Shown here piece after piece: positions 7,517 through 16,043 of a stretch of 64,000 nucleotides of DNA (position 1 is its first letter; each line of letters begins with the position of its first letter). The position numbers and the translations under genes were made by a program. The notes below the pieces were generated by a model. That model ran no database searches. It was not told the origin of the DNA and worked only from the letters and a program-made list of their open reading frames with translations. The stretch lies in assembly GCA_013151235.1 (NCBI GenBank), contig JAADIO010000002.1, positions 1 to 64,000 of the forward strand. Reading direction: 5' to 3'. The DNA is from Deltaproteobacteria bacterium (lineage in GTDB: Bacteria > CG2-30-53-67).

Positions 7517-8665
7517 TTGTTCTCCGAAACGGCCCTAAAAATTCCTCCATTCATCGTCATGGACATCCTCGAAGAGGCCCAGGCGATGGAACGGAAGGGG
7601 AGGAAGGTGATCCATCTCGAAGTGGGGCAACCCGATTTCCCGACCCCCCCCGCGGTCCGGAAGGCGGGGATTGAGGCAATCCGGGCCGGCAAGACCCACT
7701 ATACCCACAGCTTAGGGCTTTTGCAGCTTCGTGAGGCGATCTGCGAATGGTATGAGAAGACCTACGGTGTTTCGGTTACGCCCGGCCGGGTCCTGGTCTC
7801 CCCCGGCACCTCGCCGGTGATGCTCCTCCTCTTCTCCCTTCTCCTCGATCCGGGAGATGAAGTCATCCTCGGGAACCCTTACTATGCCTGCTACCCGAAC
7901 TACATCCGGATTTTCCGGGGGGTCCCGAAGTTCATCATGACCCGGGAGGAGGCGGGGTTCCAGTTGACGGCGGAGGCGGTCCGGGAAAGGATCTCCCCGA
8001 AAACCCGGGCGATCCTGATCAACTCTCCCTCCAATCCGGCGGGGACCCTCATCCCGGAAAAAGAGATGCAGGCCATCGCAGAACTCGGCCCCCCGGTGAT
8101 CTCCGATGAGATCTATCACGGATTGGTCTACGAGGGACGCGCCCATTCGATCCTCGAATATACCGACCGGGCCATCGTGATCAACGGTTTTTCCAAACGG
8201 TATGCCATGACCGGATGGCGCCTCGGCTATGCGATTCTGCCGGAAGCGATGGTGCGGCCCCTGCAGCGGCTGCAGCAGAACTTCATCATCTCCGCTTCGG
8301 ACTTCGTCCAGTGGGCGGGGATTACGGCCCTGAAGGAAACGGGGAAACAGTGCGCGGAGATGGTCCGGACCTACGACGAGCGGCGCAGGTTCATGATCCG
8401 GCGTCTCCGGGAGATCGGGTTCGGCGTCGCCGTCGAACCGACGGGGGCCTTCTATATCCTGGCCAACGCACGCCGGTTTTCCGATGACTCCCATGCACTG
8501 GCACTGGAACTGCTCCGAAAGACCGGTGTCGCCGTCACACCGGGGATCGATTTCGGAGAAAACGCCGAAGGGTATCTTCGCTTCTCCTATGCCGGAAGTC
8601 TCGAAGTCATCGGCGCCGGCCTTGACCGCATCGACGCCTATCTTCGGGAAGGGAAGGAATCGTGA
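7517..8665 (+). CDS. PLP-dependent class I/II aminotransferase
   Basis: A 382-residue fold-type I aminotransferase of the aspartate/aromatic group. The pyridoxal phosphate lysine is K227 in INGFSKRYAMTGWRLGY; LEVGQPDFPTPP near the N-terminus, NSPSNPAGT and the C-terminal LRFSYAGS arginine complete the family set. It transfers amino groups between amino and keto acids; the specific substrate cannot be read from sequence. The start is TTG 7517, supported by AAGGTGA seven bases upstream and by homologous N-termini reading IPPFIVMDILE. Its stop overlaps the selA start codon (GTGA), so it is the first gene of the selA-tatC unit, an odd partner for selenium metabolism. Confidence 0.88.
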   Translation: MFSETALKIPPFIVMDILEEAQAMERKGRKVIHLEVGQPDFPTPPAVRKAGIEAIRAGKTHYTHSLGLLQLREAICEWYEKTYGVSVTPGRVLVSPGTSPVMLLLFSLLLDPGDEVILGNPYYACYPNYIRIFRGVPKFIMTREEAGFQLTAEAVRERISPKTRAILINSPSNPAGTLIPEKEMQAIAELGPPVISDEIYHGLVYEGRAHSILEYTDRAIVINGFSKRYAMTGWRLGYAILPEAMVRPLQRLQQNFIISASDFVQWAGITALKETGKQCAEMVRTYDERRRFMIRRLREIGFGVAVEPTGAFYILANARRFSDDSHALALELLRKTGVAVTPGIDFGENAEGYLRFSYAGSLEVIGAGLDRIDAYLREGKES

Positions 8666-10062
8666 AATCTCTCCGGGAAAGATTGAAGGCCCTCCCCTCT
8701 GTGGAAAAACTCTTGCAGGTACCGCAGATCGTACAGTTCCTGAAAGAACGGCCCCGCTGGATGGTCCTTGACGCCATCCATCAGGCCCTTGATGATGAGC
8801 GGACAAGGATTCGCTCCGGTGCCGGGGAGTACGCCCCGGCGGCTCTGGTGCCGCGGATCGGCAACCTTCTCCGAAGGATCAACCGCCTCCACTTGCACCG
8901 GGTCGTCAATGCCACGGGGGTGGTCATCCACACGAATCTCGGCCGCTCGGTCCTGACGGAGTCGATGATGGAAAATGTCACGGCCGTCGCCTCGAGTTAT
9001 TCCAATCTTGAATATAATCTTACAACCGGCCGGCGGGGATCCCGCTACAGCCATGTGGAGGCACTCCTTTGCCGGATCACCGGGGCCGGGTCGGCCTTGG
9101 TGGTCAACAACAATGCCGGCGCCGTTCTGCTCGGCCTCAACACTCTGGCGGAAGGGAAAGAGGTGATCGTCTCCCGGGGGCAGCTCGTGGAGATCGGCGG
9201 CTCCTTCCGGATCCCCGACGTGATGAAGAAGTCGGGCTGCACCCTTGTGGAGGTCGGCACAACCAACAAGACCCATCCCGCCGATTATGAAAAAGCCGTT
9301 ACCGAGCGGACCGGCTGTATCCTCAAGGTCCACATGAGCAACTTTACGATGCAGGGGTTCACGGAGGAGGTGGGACACCGGGATCTTTTCTCTATCGCCC
9401 GGGCGCACCATCTCCCTCTCATGGAGGATCTCGGCAGCGGCAGCCTGCTTGATCTCTCGCCCTGGGGTCTCCCGAAAGATCCGACGGTGCAGCAGAGTGT
9501 CAAAGCGGGGATCGATCTTATCACGTTCAGCGGGGACAAGCTCTTAGGCGGTCCCCAGGCGGGGATTCTCGTCGGAAAAGAAAAGATCCTCGACCGGGTA
9601 AGGAAGAATCCCCTGACCCGCGCCCTCCGGGTCGACAAGATGACGTTGGCCGCCCTGGAGGTTACCTTGCGGAAATATCTTGATACGGACACGGTCCTCC
9701 AGTCCATCCCCACCCTTCGGATGCTGACGGAACCGCCGGAGGCCCTCAAGGCCCGGGCGGAAAAGCTGGCCGGGGCGATTTCTTCGAATGCCGGAGGAGG
9801 TCTTTCCGTCGAGGTTCATTCCGATCACTCTCAAGTGGGCGGCGGCGCCCTTCCGGAGGCGGCACTTCCGACCTTTGTGGTGGCCCTTGAATCATCCGTG
9901 CTTACCGTCAACCGGCTGGAGGAACATTTTCGTAAGGCCGATCCGCCGGTGATCGGACGGATCTGCAGGGGGCGTCTCTTTCTCGACATGCGGACCCTGC
10001 GGGATAAGGATTTTGAGGCGGTTATCGCCGCAGCGGATTCCCTGGGCCGGGAAAATGAATAG
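8662..10062 (+). CDS. selA: L-seryl-tRNA(Sec) selenium transferase
   Basis: A full-length (466-residue) SelA, the PLP enzyme that converts seryl-tRNA(Sec) to selenocysteinyl-tRNA(Sec) using selenophosphate in a decameric ring. The N-terminal domain (1-70) starts with LKALPSVEKLL, VVNATGVVIHTNLGRS is the family signature, and the catalytic lysine is K293 in TFSGDKLLGGPQAG. The C-terminal part with HSDHSQVGGGALP is also typical. Starts at GTG 8662 overlapping the previous stop by four bases. Presence of selA implies a complete selenocysteine system, but selB, selC and selD are not in the window. fdhD and a selenium-type LysR regulator follow downstream, which suggests a selenocysteine formate dehydrogenase in the genome. 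Confidence 0.96.
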   Translation: MKSLRERLKALPSVEKLLQVPQIVQFLKERPRWMVLDAIHQALDDERTRIRSGAGEYAPAALVPRIGNLLRRINRLHLHRVVNATGVVIHTNLGRSVLTESMMENVTAVASSYSNLEYNLTTGRRGSRYSHVEALLCRITGAGSALVVNNNAGAVLLGLNTLAEGKEVIVSRGQLVEIGGSFRIPDVMKKSGCTLVEVGTTNKTHPADYEKAVTERTGCILKVHMSNFTMQGFTEEVGHRDLFSIARAHHLPLMEDLGSGSLLDLSPWGLPKDPTVQQSVKAGIDLITFSGDKLLGGPQAGILVGKEKILDRVRKNPLTRALRVDKMTLAALEVTLRKYLDTDTVLQSIPTLRMLTEPPEALKARAEKLAGAISSNAGGGLSVEVHSDHSQVGGGALPEAALPTFVVALESSVLTVNRLEEHFRKADPPVIGRICRGRLFLDMRTLRDKDFEAVIAAADSLGRENE

Positions 10063-10095
10063 CATGAAATCTGCTTATCGGCCGGAGGAGTTTCT

Positions 10096-10815
10096 ATGAC
10101 GGAAGATCAAAAAATGCCGGTAACGGGACACCTTGAAGAACTCCGTTCCCGCCTGCTCAAAATCGTCACCGCCATCCTGGTCGGAACGATCGTGGCCTAT
10201 TTCTTCCGTCATCAGGTGCTGGCGTTCCTGGAAGTACCGATCAAGAAGGCCTTGAAGGATAACCCCCTGCGCTTCTTTTCCCTCATGGAGCCCTTTATCG
10301 TCCACATCAAGGTCGCAGTCTATACGGGGATCTTCTTTTCCGTCCCCGTGATCCTTTATCAGGTCTGGATGTTCGTCTCTCCCGGCCTCCTCGAAAAGGA
10401 AAAAAAATATATCCTCCCCTTTATTTTCATGGGGAGTATCTTTTTCCTTCTCGGTGCATCTCTCTGTTATTTCATCATCCTCCCCTATGGTACGGAATTC
10501 TTCATCAACTTTGATAAAACCCTGCAATCCACGATCAATATTGCCGGCTATATCAATTTCTGCACTCGTCTGATCCTTGCCTTCGGGATTGTCTTCCAAC
10601 TTCCCCTTGTTCTCCTCCTGCTCAGCAAAATCGGACTGATCTCCTCAAAGACCCTTTCGGGCTACCGTAAATATGCCTATATCCTCTTTTTCATCATCGG
10701 GGCGATCCTCACCCCGCCCGATCCGTTTACACAGATCCTCATGGCAACTCCTCTGGTCTGCATGTATGAACTGAGCATCTTCTTGACCCGCGTATTCGGG
10801 AAGAAAACGCAATAA
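10096..10815 (+). CDS. tatC: twin-arginine translocase subunit TatC
   Basis: A 239-residue polytopic membrane protein with six predicted helices. It begins with the conserved cytoplasmic motif VTGHLEELRSRLLK; SLMEPFIVHIKVA and YQVWMFVSPGLLEKEKKY are the TatC signal-recognition loops, and TPPDPFTQILMATPL lies before the last helix. TatC is the receptor for the twin-arginine signal peptide and works with TatA (6923-7234, opposite strand). The gene is 33 bases after selA, with GGAGGAG eight bases before ATG 10096. Tat export and selenocysteine are both needed for periplasmic formate dehydrogenase, which explains the neighbourhood. Confidence 0.96.
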   Translation: MTEDQKMPVTGHLEELRSRLLKIVTAILVGTIVAYFFRHQVLAFLEVPIKKALKDNPLRFFSLMEPFIVHIKVAVYTGIFFSVPVILYQVWMFVSPGLLEKEKKYILPFIFMGSIFFLLGASLCYFIILPYGTEFFINFDKTLQSTINIAGYINFCTRLILAFGIVFQLPLVLLLLSKIGLISSKTLSGYRKYAYILFFIIGAILTPPDPFTQILMATPLVCMYELSIFLTRVFGKKTQ

Positions 10816-10862
10816 CGAAGATTAAGTTTATTTTTTGTTGTACACATCCGTTTTACAAATCA

Positions 10863-10891
10863 TTGACCCTTCGGAGGACTTGTGGTAGGTT
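10863..10891 (+). promoter_or_regulatory. sigma-70-type promoter of the LysR gene
   Basis: TTGACC at 10863-10868, 17-base spacer, TAGGTT at 10886-10891; predicted start near 10898, 43 bases before ATG 10941. Confidence 0.5.
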
Positions 10892-10940
10892 ATTAAAATA
10901 TTTTATAGCCCCATTAGCAAACCTTCTCAACGGGTGTCTT

Positions 10941-11846
10941 ATGGACGATCACAAGCTGAAGGTCTTCTGCTCAGTAGCGGAGACGAAGAGTTTTTCCAAA
11001 GCCTCCAAGGCCATGTATCTGACCCAGCCAGCGATCAGTCTGCAGATACGCTCGCTGGAAGAAGATCTGGGCACAAAACTTTTTACCCGGAGCAACAAGG
11101 CAGTCTCCCTGACAAAGACGGGAGAGATCCTCTATCGTCATGCCAAAAAGATCCTCTCTTATTATGGAGAGATTGAAAAAGAGATCAACGAAGCGACGGG
11201 ACTGGTCAAGGGAAAACTGATGATCGGCGCCAGCACCACACTGGCGACCTATTATCTCCCCAACGTGATCGTCAAGTTCAAGAAACGTTACCCCGACATC
11301 CTCATTGACTTCGAGCGGGGAAACACCCGGAAGATCATCGACAGCCTGCTCCACGCCCGGATCGACCTGGGGCTTGTGGAAGGGGAGGTCAATGATCAGC
11401 GTCTGGAGGTAGAAAAAATGAACTCCGACGAACTGCTCCTGATCGTGAACAGCGATCACCCCTGGGCGGGCCGGCAGGATCTCTCGATTCATGAGATCAT
11501 CGAAGAACCCTATATCATGCGGGAAGAAGGATCAGGGACTCGCCAGGTCGTGGAGAGTACCCTGGAGCGGGCCGGGATTCATGCCGGGGATCTGCATGTT
11601 GAAATGCTTTTAGGGAGTACGGAGGCGATCAAGACGGCCGTTGAAAACGGGCTCGGGATCTCGATCATCTCCGGTTCGGCCGTTCAGAAGGAAGTGAAGT
11701 TCGGTGTCCTGCGCGCCCTCTCGTTCAAGGACATTCGGTTCAAGCGGGATTTCAGCCTCATCTATCAGAAAAAATCTTTCCGGACGCAGCCGGTGGAAAA
11801 ATTTATTGAATTGCTGAACCAGACCCCCATGGCCTACCGGACCTGA
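10941..11846 (+). CDS. LysR-type regulator, probably of selenium/formate metabolism
   Basis: A 301-residue LysR-family regulator. Winged helix-turn-helix at 1-60 (FCSVAETKSFSKASKAMYL, then TQPAISLQIRSLEEDLG), effector-binding domain from about 90 (GKLMIGASTTLATYYLP). The effector domain resembles the CysB/CbbR-like group; a subgroup annotated as selenium-metabolism-associated LysR regulators occurs next to selA or fdhD in anaerobes, and position between tatC and fdhD fits that. The ligand is unknown. Start ATG 10941 chosen because MDDHKLKVF is the usual N-terminus; an upstream TTG at 10863 is the -35 box. fdhD follows 48 bases later and may be co-transcribed. Confidence 0.85.
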   Translation: MDDHKLKVFCSVAETKSFSKASKAMYLTQPAISLQIRSLEEDLGTKLFTRSNKAVSLTKTGEILYRHAKKILSYYGEIEKEINEATGLVKGKLMIGASTTLATYYLPNVIVKFKKRYPDILIDFERGNTRKIIDSLLHARIDLGLVEGEVNDQRLEVEKMNSDELLLIVNSDHPWAGRQDLSIHEIIEEPYIMREEGSGTRQVVESTLERAGIHAGDLHVEMLLGSTEAIKTAVENGLGISIISGSAVQKEVKFGVLRALSFKDIRFKRDFSLIYQKKSFRTQPVEKFIELLNQTPMAYRT

Positions 11847-11894
11847 GAAAAACGGACGGTACGCCTCCCCCTCCCTTCCGCAGGCAGGAGAATC

Positions 11895-12710
11895 ATGGCT
11901 GAAGAAAACGGGAAAAACTTCATTCGACGGCTGATCCATCGTTATCAGGATGGTACCCTCCGGCAGCTCGAAGACAGGATCACGACGGAACGTCCTCTCC
12001 ATGTGGAGATCAACGGACAGGAGTTCATCACACTCCTTTGCACGCCGGTACGGCGGAAGGAACTGACGGCCGGCTTTCTCTTTTCCGAAGGATTTGTACG
12101 AGAGCCGACACAGATCCGGGGCCTCGATCTGTATGAAAAAGAGGATCGGATCAACGTAACTCTCACCGGGATCGATTTCAACCTTGAAGACCGGACCAGG
12201 AAGATCACCCTTACCTCGGGCTGCGGACGGGGAACCATCCTCTGCGATGTGATGGATGCCCTGAATCTCGGCCGGGCGGATCCGGGGCACACCTTCGCCC
12301 CGGAAAAGATCCTCGACCGGATGAGGGAACTCGAACGCTGCTCCTCCACCTATCTCGCAACGGGGGGAACCCACAGCGCCGCCCTCACCGACGGGGAGAG
12401 GCTCTGGGCCTTTGCCGAGGACATCGGGCGGCACAACGCCGTTGATAAGGTTCTGGGCGCCTGTTTTCTTGACGGTACCCCCACCGATGACAAGGCCCTC
12501 CTCGCCAGCGGCAGGATCTCTTCTGAAATCATCATGAAGGCGGGGCGGAGCCGTTGCCCACTCCTGGTGACGCGCGCGGCACCGACGGATCAGGTGGTCC
12601 GGATTGCCGAGACCCTCCGGATCACCCTCATTGGTTTTGCCCGGGGAAAACGAATGAATATCTACACCTGCCCGGAACGGGTCCTCGGGGGAAAGTACAT
12701 AGAGAAATAA
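11895..12710 (+). CDS. fdhD: formate dehydrogenase accessory sulfurtransferase
   Basis: A 271-residue FdhD. It hands sulfur from a cysteine desulfurase to the molybdenum or tungsten cofactor of formate dehydrogenase. Visible family motifs are RPLHVEINGQ, LTAGFLFSEGFV, the catalytic loop TSGCGRGT, ATGGTHSAAL and EDIGRHNAVDKVLG, with SGRISSEIIMKAGR near the end. The E. coli enzyme has a CxxC pair in the catalytic loop; here only the first cysteine is kept (SGCGRG), as seen in many non-enteric members. GGAGA stands before ATG 11895. It is convergent with the sulfur operon that follows. Confidence 0.95.
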   Translation: MAEENGKNFIRRLIHRYQDGTLRQLEDRITTERPLHVEINGQEFITLLCTPVRRKELTAGFLFSEGFVREPTQIRGLDLYEKEDRINVTLTGIDFNLEDRTRKITLTSGCGRGTILCDVMDALNLGRADPGHTFAPEKILDRMRELERCSSTYLATGGTHSAALTDGERLWAFAEDIGRHNAVDKVLGACFLDGTPTDDKALLASGRISSEIIMKAGRSRCPLLVTRAAPTDQVVRIAETLRITLIGFARGKRMNIYTCPERVLGGKYIEK

Positions 12711-12749
12711 TGTACGTATTGCATGTTTTTACTGAACACCGACCGTTGC

Positions 12750-13160
12750 CTACTTGATATGGACCTGCATTGCCCTGGACGGGCAGGTTCCCACGCAGAG
12801 TTCACAGACGATACATTTTTCCGGATTGAAACTGACGAGCATGGTCGACCGGTCGATGGAGATGGCGCCGCTGGGGCAGACCCCCGTGCAGGCACTGCAC
12901 TGGTAGCATCGCTCCTCTTCCTTGATGATCTTCTTCGCCGTATCCAGAACTTCCACGCCCGACTCCTTGAGATAGGCAATTCCTTTCTTGTAGTTTTTCA
13001 AATCTCCCGCAATTTCCAGGACCATCTCTCCTTCGTCGTCGGGACGGATCGCCGCCTTCAGGATATTAAAGGTCAGATTGAAGTCCTTGATCAGCCGATA
13101 GACGATCGGTTGGCTAATCCGGTCACTGGAAAATCGCAGGAGGACTTTTTTCGCTGCCAT
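12750..13160 (-). CDS. NIL-domain 4Fe-4S ferredoxin of the homocysteine pathway
   Basis: A 136-residue cytoplasmic protein. Residues 1-70 form a NIL domain (KVLLRFSSDRISQPIVYRL, the ACT-like fold also at the end of MetN transporters); residues 80-136 carry two complete 4Fe-4S motifs, CYQCSACTGVCP and CIVCELCVGTCP. In methanogens a NIL-ferredoxin (MA1822 type) works with a DUF39 protein to make homocysteine from aspartate semialdehyde and sulfide. The DUF39 gene is two genes upstream in the same operon, so that role is likely here. Start ATG 13160 has AAGGAG upstream; an in-frame ATG at 13187 is less likely. Confidence 0.85.
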   Translation of the reverse strand: MAAKKVLLRFSSDRISQPIVYRLIKDFNLTFNILKAAIRPDDEGEMVLEIAGDLKNYKKGIAYLKESGVEVLDTAKKIIKEEERCYQCSACTGVCPSGAISIDRSTMLVSFNPEKCIVCELCVGTCPSRAMQVHIK

Positions 13161-13225
13161 GGTTTGATTTCTCCTTGATATTATCATTTCATGAAAAGAC
13201 GCTTTGCGCTTTTGATGAGATGATT

Positions 13226-14155
13226 CTATTCCGTTGTATACAGGTCCGTACTCAAATACCTCTCTCCCGTATCCGGAAGGATCACGACCACCGTCTTTTG
13301 CACGCCTAAATCCCGGGCGACTTCCAGGGCCGCCACCATGACGGCTCCCGACGAGATCCCGCAGAGGATTCCTTCTCGTCGGGCCATTTCCCGTGCCGCC
13401 TCGGCCGCTTCCTCATCCCCCACGGGAAAGACCTGATCGACAATCCCCATATTCATGACCTCCGGGACAAAACCGGCGCCGAGCCCCTGGATCTTGTGGG
13501 GACCGGGCTCACCGCCGGAGAGAACCGCCGAGGTCTTCGGCTCCACGGCCACAACCCGGACGGAAGGATGATAATGTTTCAGGATTTCGCCCACCCCCGT
13601 GAGGGTCCCTCCCGTACCCACACCGGCCACAAAGGCATCGATCCCGGAACCCACCTGATTCAGGATCTCCTGGGCCGTCGTCATCCGATGGATCTCCGGA
13701 TTGGCCGGGTTGTTGAACTGCTGCGGCATAAAGTAATCGGGATGGGCCGCATCAAGCTCCTCCGCCTTCCGGATCGCTCCGCTCATCCCCTCGTTTCCAG
13801 GCGTCAGGACCACTTCGGCGCCGTAGGCGTGGAGAAGAGTCCGCCGCTCCTCGCTCATGGTTTCCGGCATGGTAAAGATCGCCCGATACCCTTTCACCGC
13901 CGCCACAAAGGCCAGACCGATCCCGGTATTGCCGCTCGTCGGCTCCACGATCGTTCCGCCCGGTTTCAGTTTCCCTTCCCGTTCCGCCGCTTCGATCATG
14001 CCCAGGCAGATCCGGTCTTTCACACTCCCGCCCGGGTTGAAAGACTCGAGCTTGGCCAGGATCCGGGCCTCCCCGGGGCCGGTCATCCGCTGTAATTGCA
14101 CGACCGGGGTATTTCCGATCAGATCGGTGATCTTTTCCACATTTTCCCGTTTCAT
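13226..14155 (-). CDS. cysK: cysteine synthase A (O-acetylserine sulfhydrylase)
   Basis: A 309-residue fold-type II PLP enzyme that joins O-acetylserine and sulfide to cysteine. PLP lysine K46 in [34 protein letters not shown] is the substrate loop, [13 protein letters not shown] the phosphate-binding loop, and GISSGA near the end is conserved. Start ATG 14155 has GGAG nine bases upstream; an in-frame GTG at 14170 is possible. It lies between the DUF39 homocysteine gene (22 bases upstream) and the NIL-ferredoxin gene (65 bases downstream), so the operon covers both sulfide-fixing steps, to cysteine and to homocysteine. Confidence 0.95.
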   Translation of the reverse strand: MKRENVEKITDLIGNTPVVQLQRMTGPGEARILAKLESFNPGGSVKDRICLGMIEAAEREGKLKPGGTIVEPTSGNTGIGLAFVAAVKGYRAIFTMPETMSEERRTLLHAYGAEVVLTPGNEGMSGAIRKAEELDAAHPDYFMPQQFNNPANPEIHRMTTAQEILNQVGSGIDAFVAGVGTGGTLTGVGEILKHYHPSVRVVAVEPKTSAVLSGGEPGPHKIQGLGAGFVPEVMNMGIVDQVFPVGDEEAAEAAREMARREGILCGISSGAVMVAALEVARDLGVQKTVVVILPDTGERYLSTDLYTTE

Positions 14156-14177
14156 GAACCTCTTCTCCACACGGTTG

Positions 14178-15389
14178 TTATATTCGTTCTTTCAGGGGTT
14201 TGAAGGAGATGCCCGAATCCGCCGATGGGAGCAATTCCTGCGGCTCTCCGAGGAGAAACTCTCCCTTGAGAATCCATTCCTTCAGGGTTTCCGCAATCTC
14301 GACAGCCATGGGATAACTCGATAGGGAGGCGGTCTTCACCTCTTTTCCATCAATCGTAATCTTCCCTGATTTCAGTTCCTTGTAATTGACCTCGCCGTAG
14401 CTTTTGGAAACACCCTCGGGGTAATCGATACCGTAGTCGACGATCTGGGTCACGATCTGTTCATCGGAGACGCCGGTCGACCGGGCGATTTCTTCATTCA
14501 GGACCGGGATGGGAACCCCAATTCCCAGGGCGAGGGTGCTGCCGTACCCCTGAATGCTCACTCCCTTGATATAGCGGGTGTTCATCCCCCGCAGGTCTCC
14601 ATAGGTGGCCAGGGTCCCGGCCGGCGCCCGGACCACACCGTTTTCCCCCCGCTTGACCGTGGGATTGTGCTGAGTGCCGGGGGCCACCACGTAGCCGACC
14701 CCGCCGCCGATAAAGATCCTCGTTCCCAGCCCGATCGTCCGGTAATAGGGATCGTTGAGCAGAGGAGAGAGCTGCCCGGCGCTGCAGTAATTGGCATTAC
14801 CCGCCTTCGGTTTGAGCCCGCCCATGTAAGTATAGATCATCTTCGAACTCAGATTAACGGCACAATTGTAATTCTGGTAGGCATTCCGGGGATTAAAAAG
14901 ATAACATTCATTCAGGCCTTCGAGATTGATCATGCTTTCCAGCTCTTTTCTCGGATAGCAGTCGGTTCCGTAAGAGAGGGCCTTCATCCGGACATCACGC
15001 CCGGCGATCAAGTCTTCGATCACATGGCCGCCGCCGTAGAGAAACTTCCCCGGATAGACCTTGTTGGCCGGATCGTCATCCGGAATCTCGGTAACGCCGA
15101 TGTAGAGATCGACCGCCGCCAGACCGGCATAAGCGGAAACGCCGTTCAGCCAGGCCTTCTGCACCTTCATTTTCGGTTTGCTGTGCCCGAAATTCAGAAA
15201 GGCGCCGGAGGAACACATCGGCCCGTAGGTCCCCGTCGTCACCACATCGACCCTTTTCGCCGCTCCGACCGCACCTTCTTTGTTGACGATATCGATCATC
15301 TCCTCCGCGGTGACCACAACGGCCTCTCCCTTTTTGATCCGGGCATTGATCTCCGCGTAGGTCTTGGTTACTTCTGCTTCCTTCGCCAT
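14178..15389 (-). CDS. DUF39 homocysteine biosynthesis protein (HcyS type)
   Basis: A 403-residue member of the HcyS/DUF39 family, which in methanogens inserts sulfide into aspartate semialdehyde to give homocysteine, bypassing O-acyl-homoserine. Features: [19 protein letters not shown] at the N-terminus, [16 protein letters not shown] with a cysteine near residue 59, [12 protein letters not shown], and [13 protein letters not shown] with a cysteine near 144. Two conserved cysteines are required in the archaeal enzyme, and both positions appear present. Archaeal MA1821 carries a CBS pair at its C-terminus; none is seen here. ATG 15389 follows GGAG at good spacing. Directly downstream of the Rrf2 regulator (17-base gap). 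Confidence 0.88.
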   Translation of the reverse strand: MAKEAEVTKTYAEINARIKKGEAVVVTAEEMIDIVNKEGAVGAAKRVDVVTTGTYGPMCSSGAFLNFGHSKPKMKVQKAWLNGVSAYAGLAAVDLYIGVTEIPDDDPANKVYPGKFLYGGGHVIEDLIAGRDVRMKALSYGTDCYPRKELESMINLEGLNECYLFNPRNAYQNYNCAVNLSSKMIYTYMGGLKPKAGNANYCSAGQLSPLLNDPYYRTIGLGTRIFIGGGVGYVVAPGTQHNPTVKRGENGVVRAPAGTLATYGDLRGMNTRYIKGVSIQGYGSTLALGIGVPIPVLNEEIARSTGVSDEQIVTQIVDYGIDYPEGVSKSYGEVNYKELKSGKITIDGKEVKTASLSSYPMAVEIAETLKEWILKGEFLLGEPQELLPSADSGISFKPLKERI

Positions 15390-15406
15390 CCTCATCTCTC
15401 CTTCAC

Positions 15407-15868
15407 CTAAATGGAAAACATCAAACAGTGACTATCCCCCTTCAACCCCAGCTCATTCGCCCGCCGACAGAGATCCTCCAGGGAGATGGCATCGAAATAT
15501 TCCGTCAGGAGGTCCCCCGCCCCCTCCCAGACCCTTCGGGTGACACACTTGTCGATATAGTGGCAGGCCGAACCGTCCTCTTCCATGGTCGTGCAGGGAA
15601 CCGGCTCGATCGGTCCTTCAAGCACCCGAATGATGTCCCCTACACTGATTTCACCGGGTGCGCGGTGGAGGGAATAGCCCCCCTTCGGTCCCCGGGTACT
15701 GTCGATCATCCCCGCCTTTTTCAGGACGAAGAAAATCTGTTCCAGGAAACGGCGCGGGATCCCCTGCCTCTTCGAGATTTCATGGATCTGCATGGTCCGC
15801 CCCTCCCCGTAATAGGCAATGTCGAAGAGGGCCCGGACCCCGTATTGGCTTCGATTGGAGAGCTTCAT
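15407..15868 (-). CDS. Rrf2-family regulator with three cysteines
   Basis: A 153-residue Rrf2 repressor. Winged helix at 1-75 (KLSNRSQYGVRALFDIAY, then ISKRQGIPRRFLEQIF, and the wing DSTRGPKGGYSL). After LEGPIEPVPC come three cysteines spaced C-x10-C-x5-C, close to the IscR cluster ligands (C-x5-C-x5-C) but with a wider first gap, so an iron-sulfur cluster or thiol sensor is plausible. First gene of the sulfur operon with DUF39 homocysteine protein, cysK and NIL-ferredoxin, so it probably senses cysteine or sulfide status as CymR does in Bacillus. A palindrome over its own -10 box could be the operator. Confidence 0.88.
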   Translation of the reverse strand: MKLSNRSQYGVRALFDIAYYGEGRTMQIHEISKRQGIPRRFLEQIFFVLKKAGMIDSTRGPKGGYSLHRAPGEISVGDIIRVLEGPIEPVPCTTMEEDGSACHYIDKCVTRRVWEGAGDLLTEYFDAISLEDLCRRANELGLKGDSHCLMFSI

Positions 15869-15902
15869 AAACGAACCTTAATCTTTACCAAAAAAATCGT
15901 GT

Positions 15903-15937
15903 TCTATATTTATAGATTACCCGATGGACAAAGTCAA
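15903..15937 (-). promoter_or_regulatory. promoter and operator candidate of the sulfur operon
   Basis: On the minus strand TTGACT (15937-15932), 17-base spacer and TATAAA (15914-15909). The inverted repeat TCTATA-TT-TATAGA (15903-15916) overlaps the -10 box and is a candidate site for the Rrf2 protein encoded just downstream. Confidence 0.65.
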
Positions 15938-15979
15938 GTTGTTTCGTACTGATTCAGGTCCTTTGCCCTTTTCCCGGGA

Positions 15980-16008
15980 TTGACAGCGATCTCCCCGTGT
16001 GATAGAGA
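15980..16008 (+). promoter_or_regulatory. sigma-70-type promoter of the ABC-class ATPase
   Basis: TTGACA at 15980-15985, 17-base spacer, TAGAGA at 16003-16008; divergent from the sulfur operon promoter 43 bases away. Confidence 0.6.
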
Positions 16009-16043
16009 GAATCCGGACCCGTCCGGAGGAGAGAAGGGGAAAT

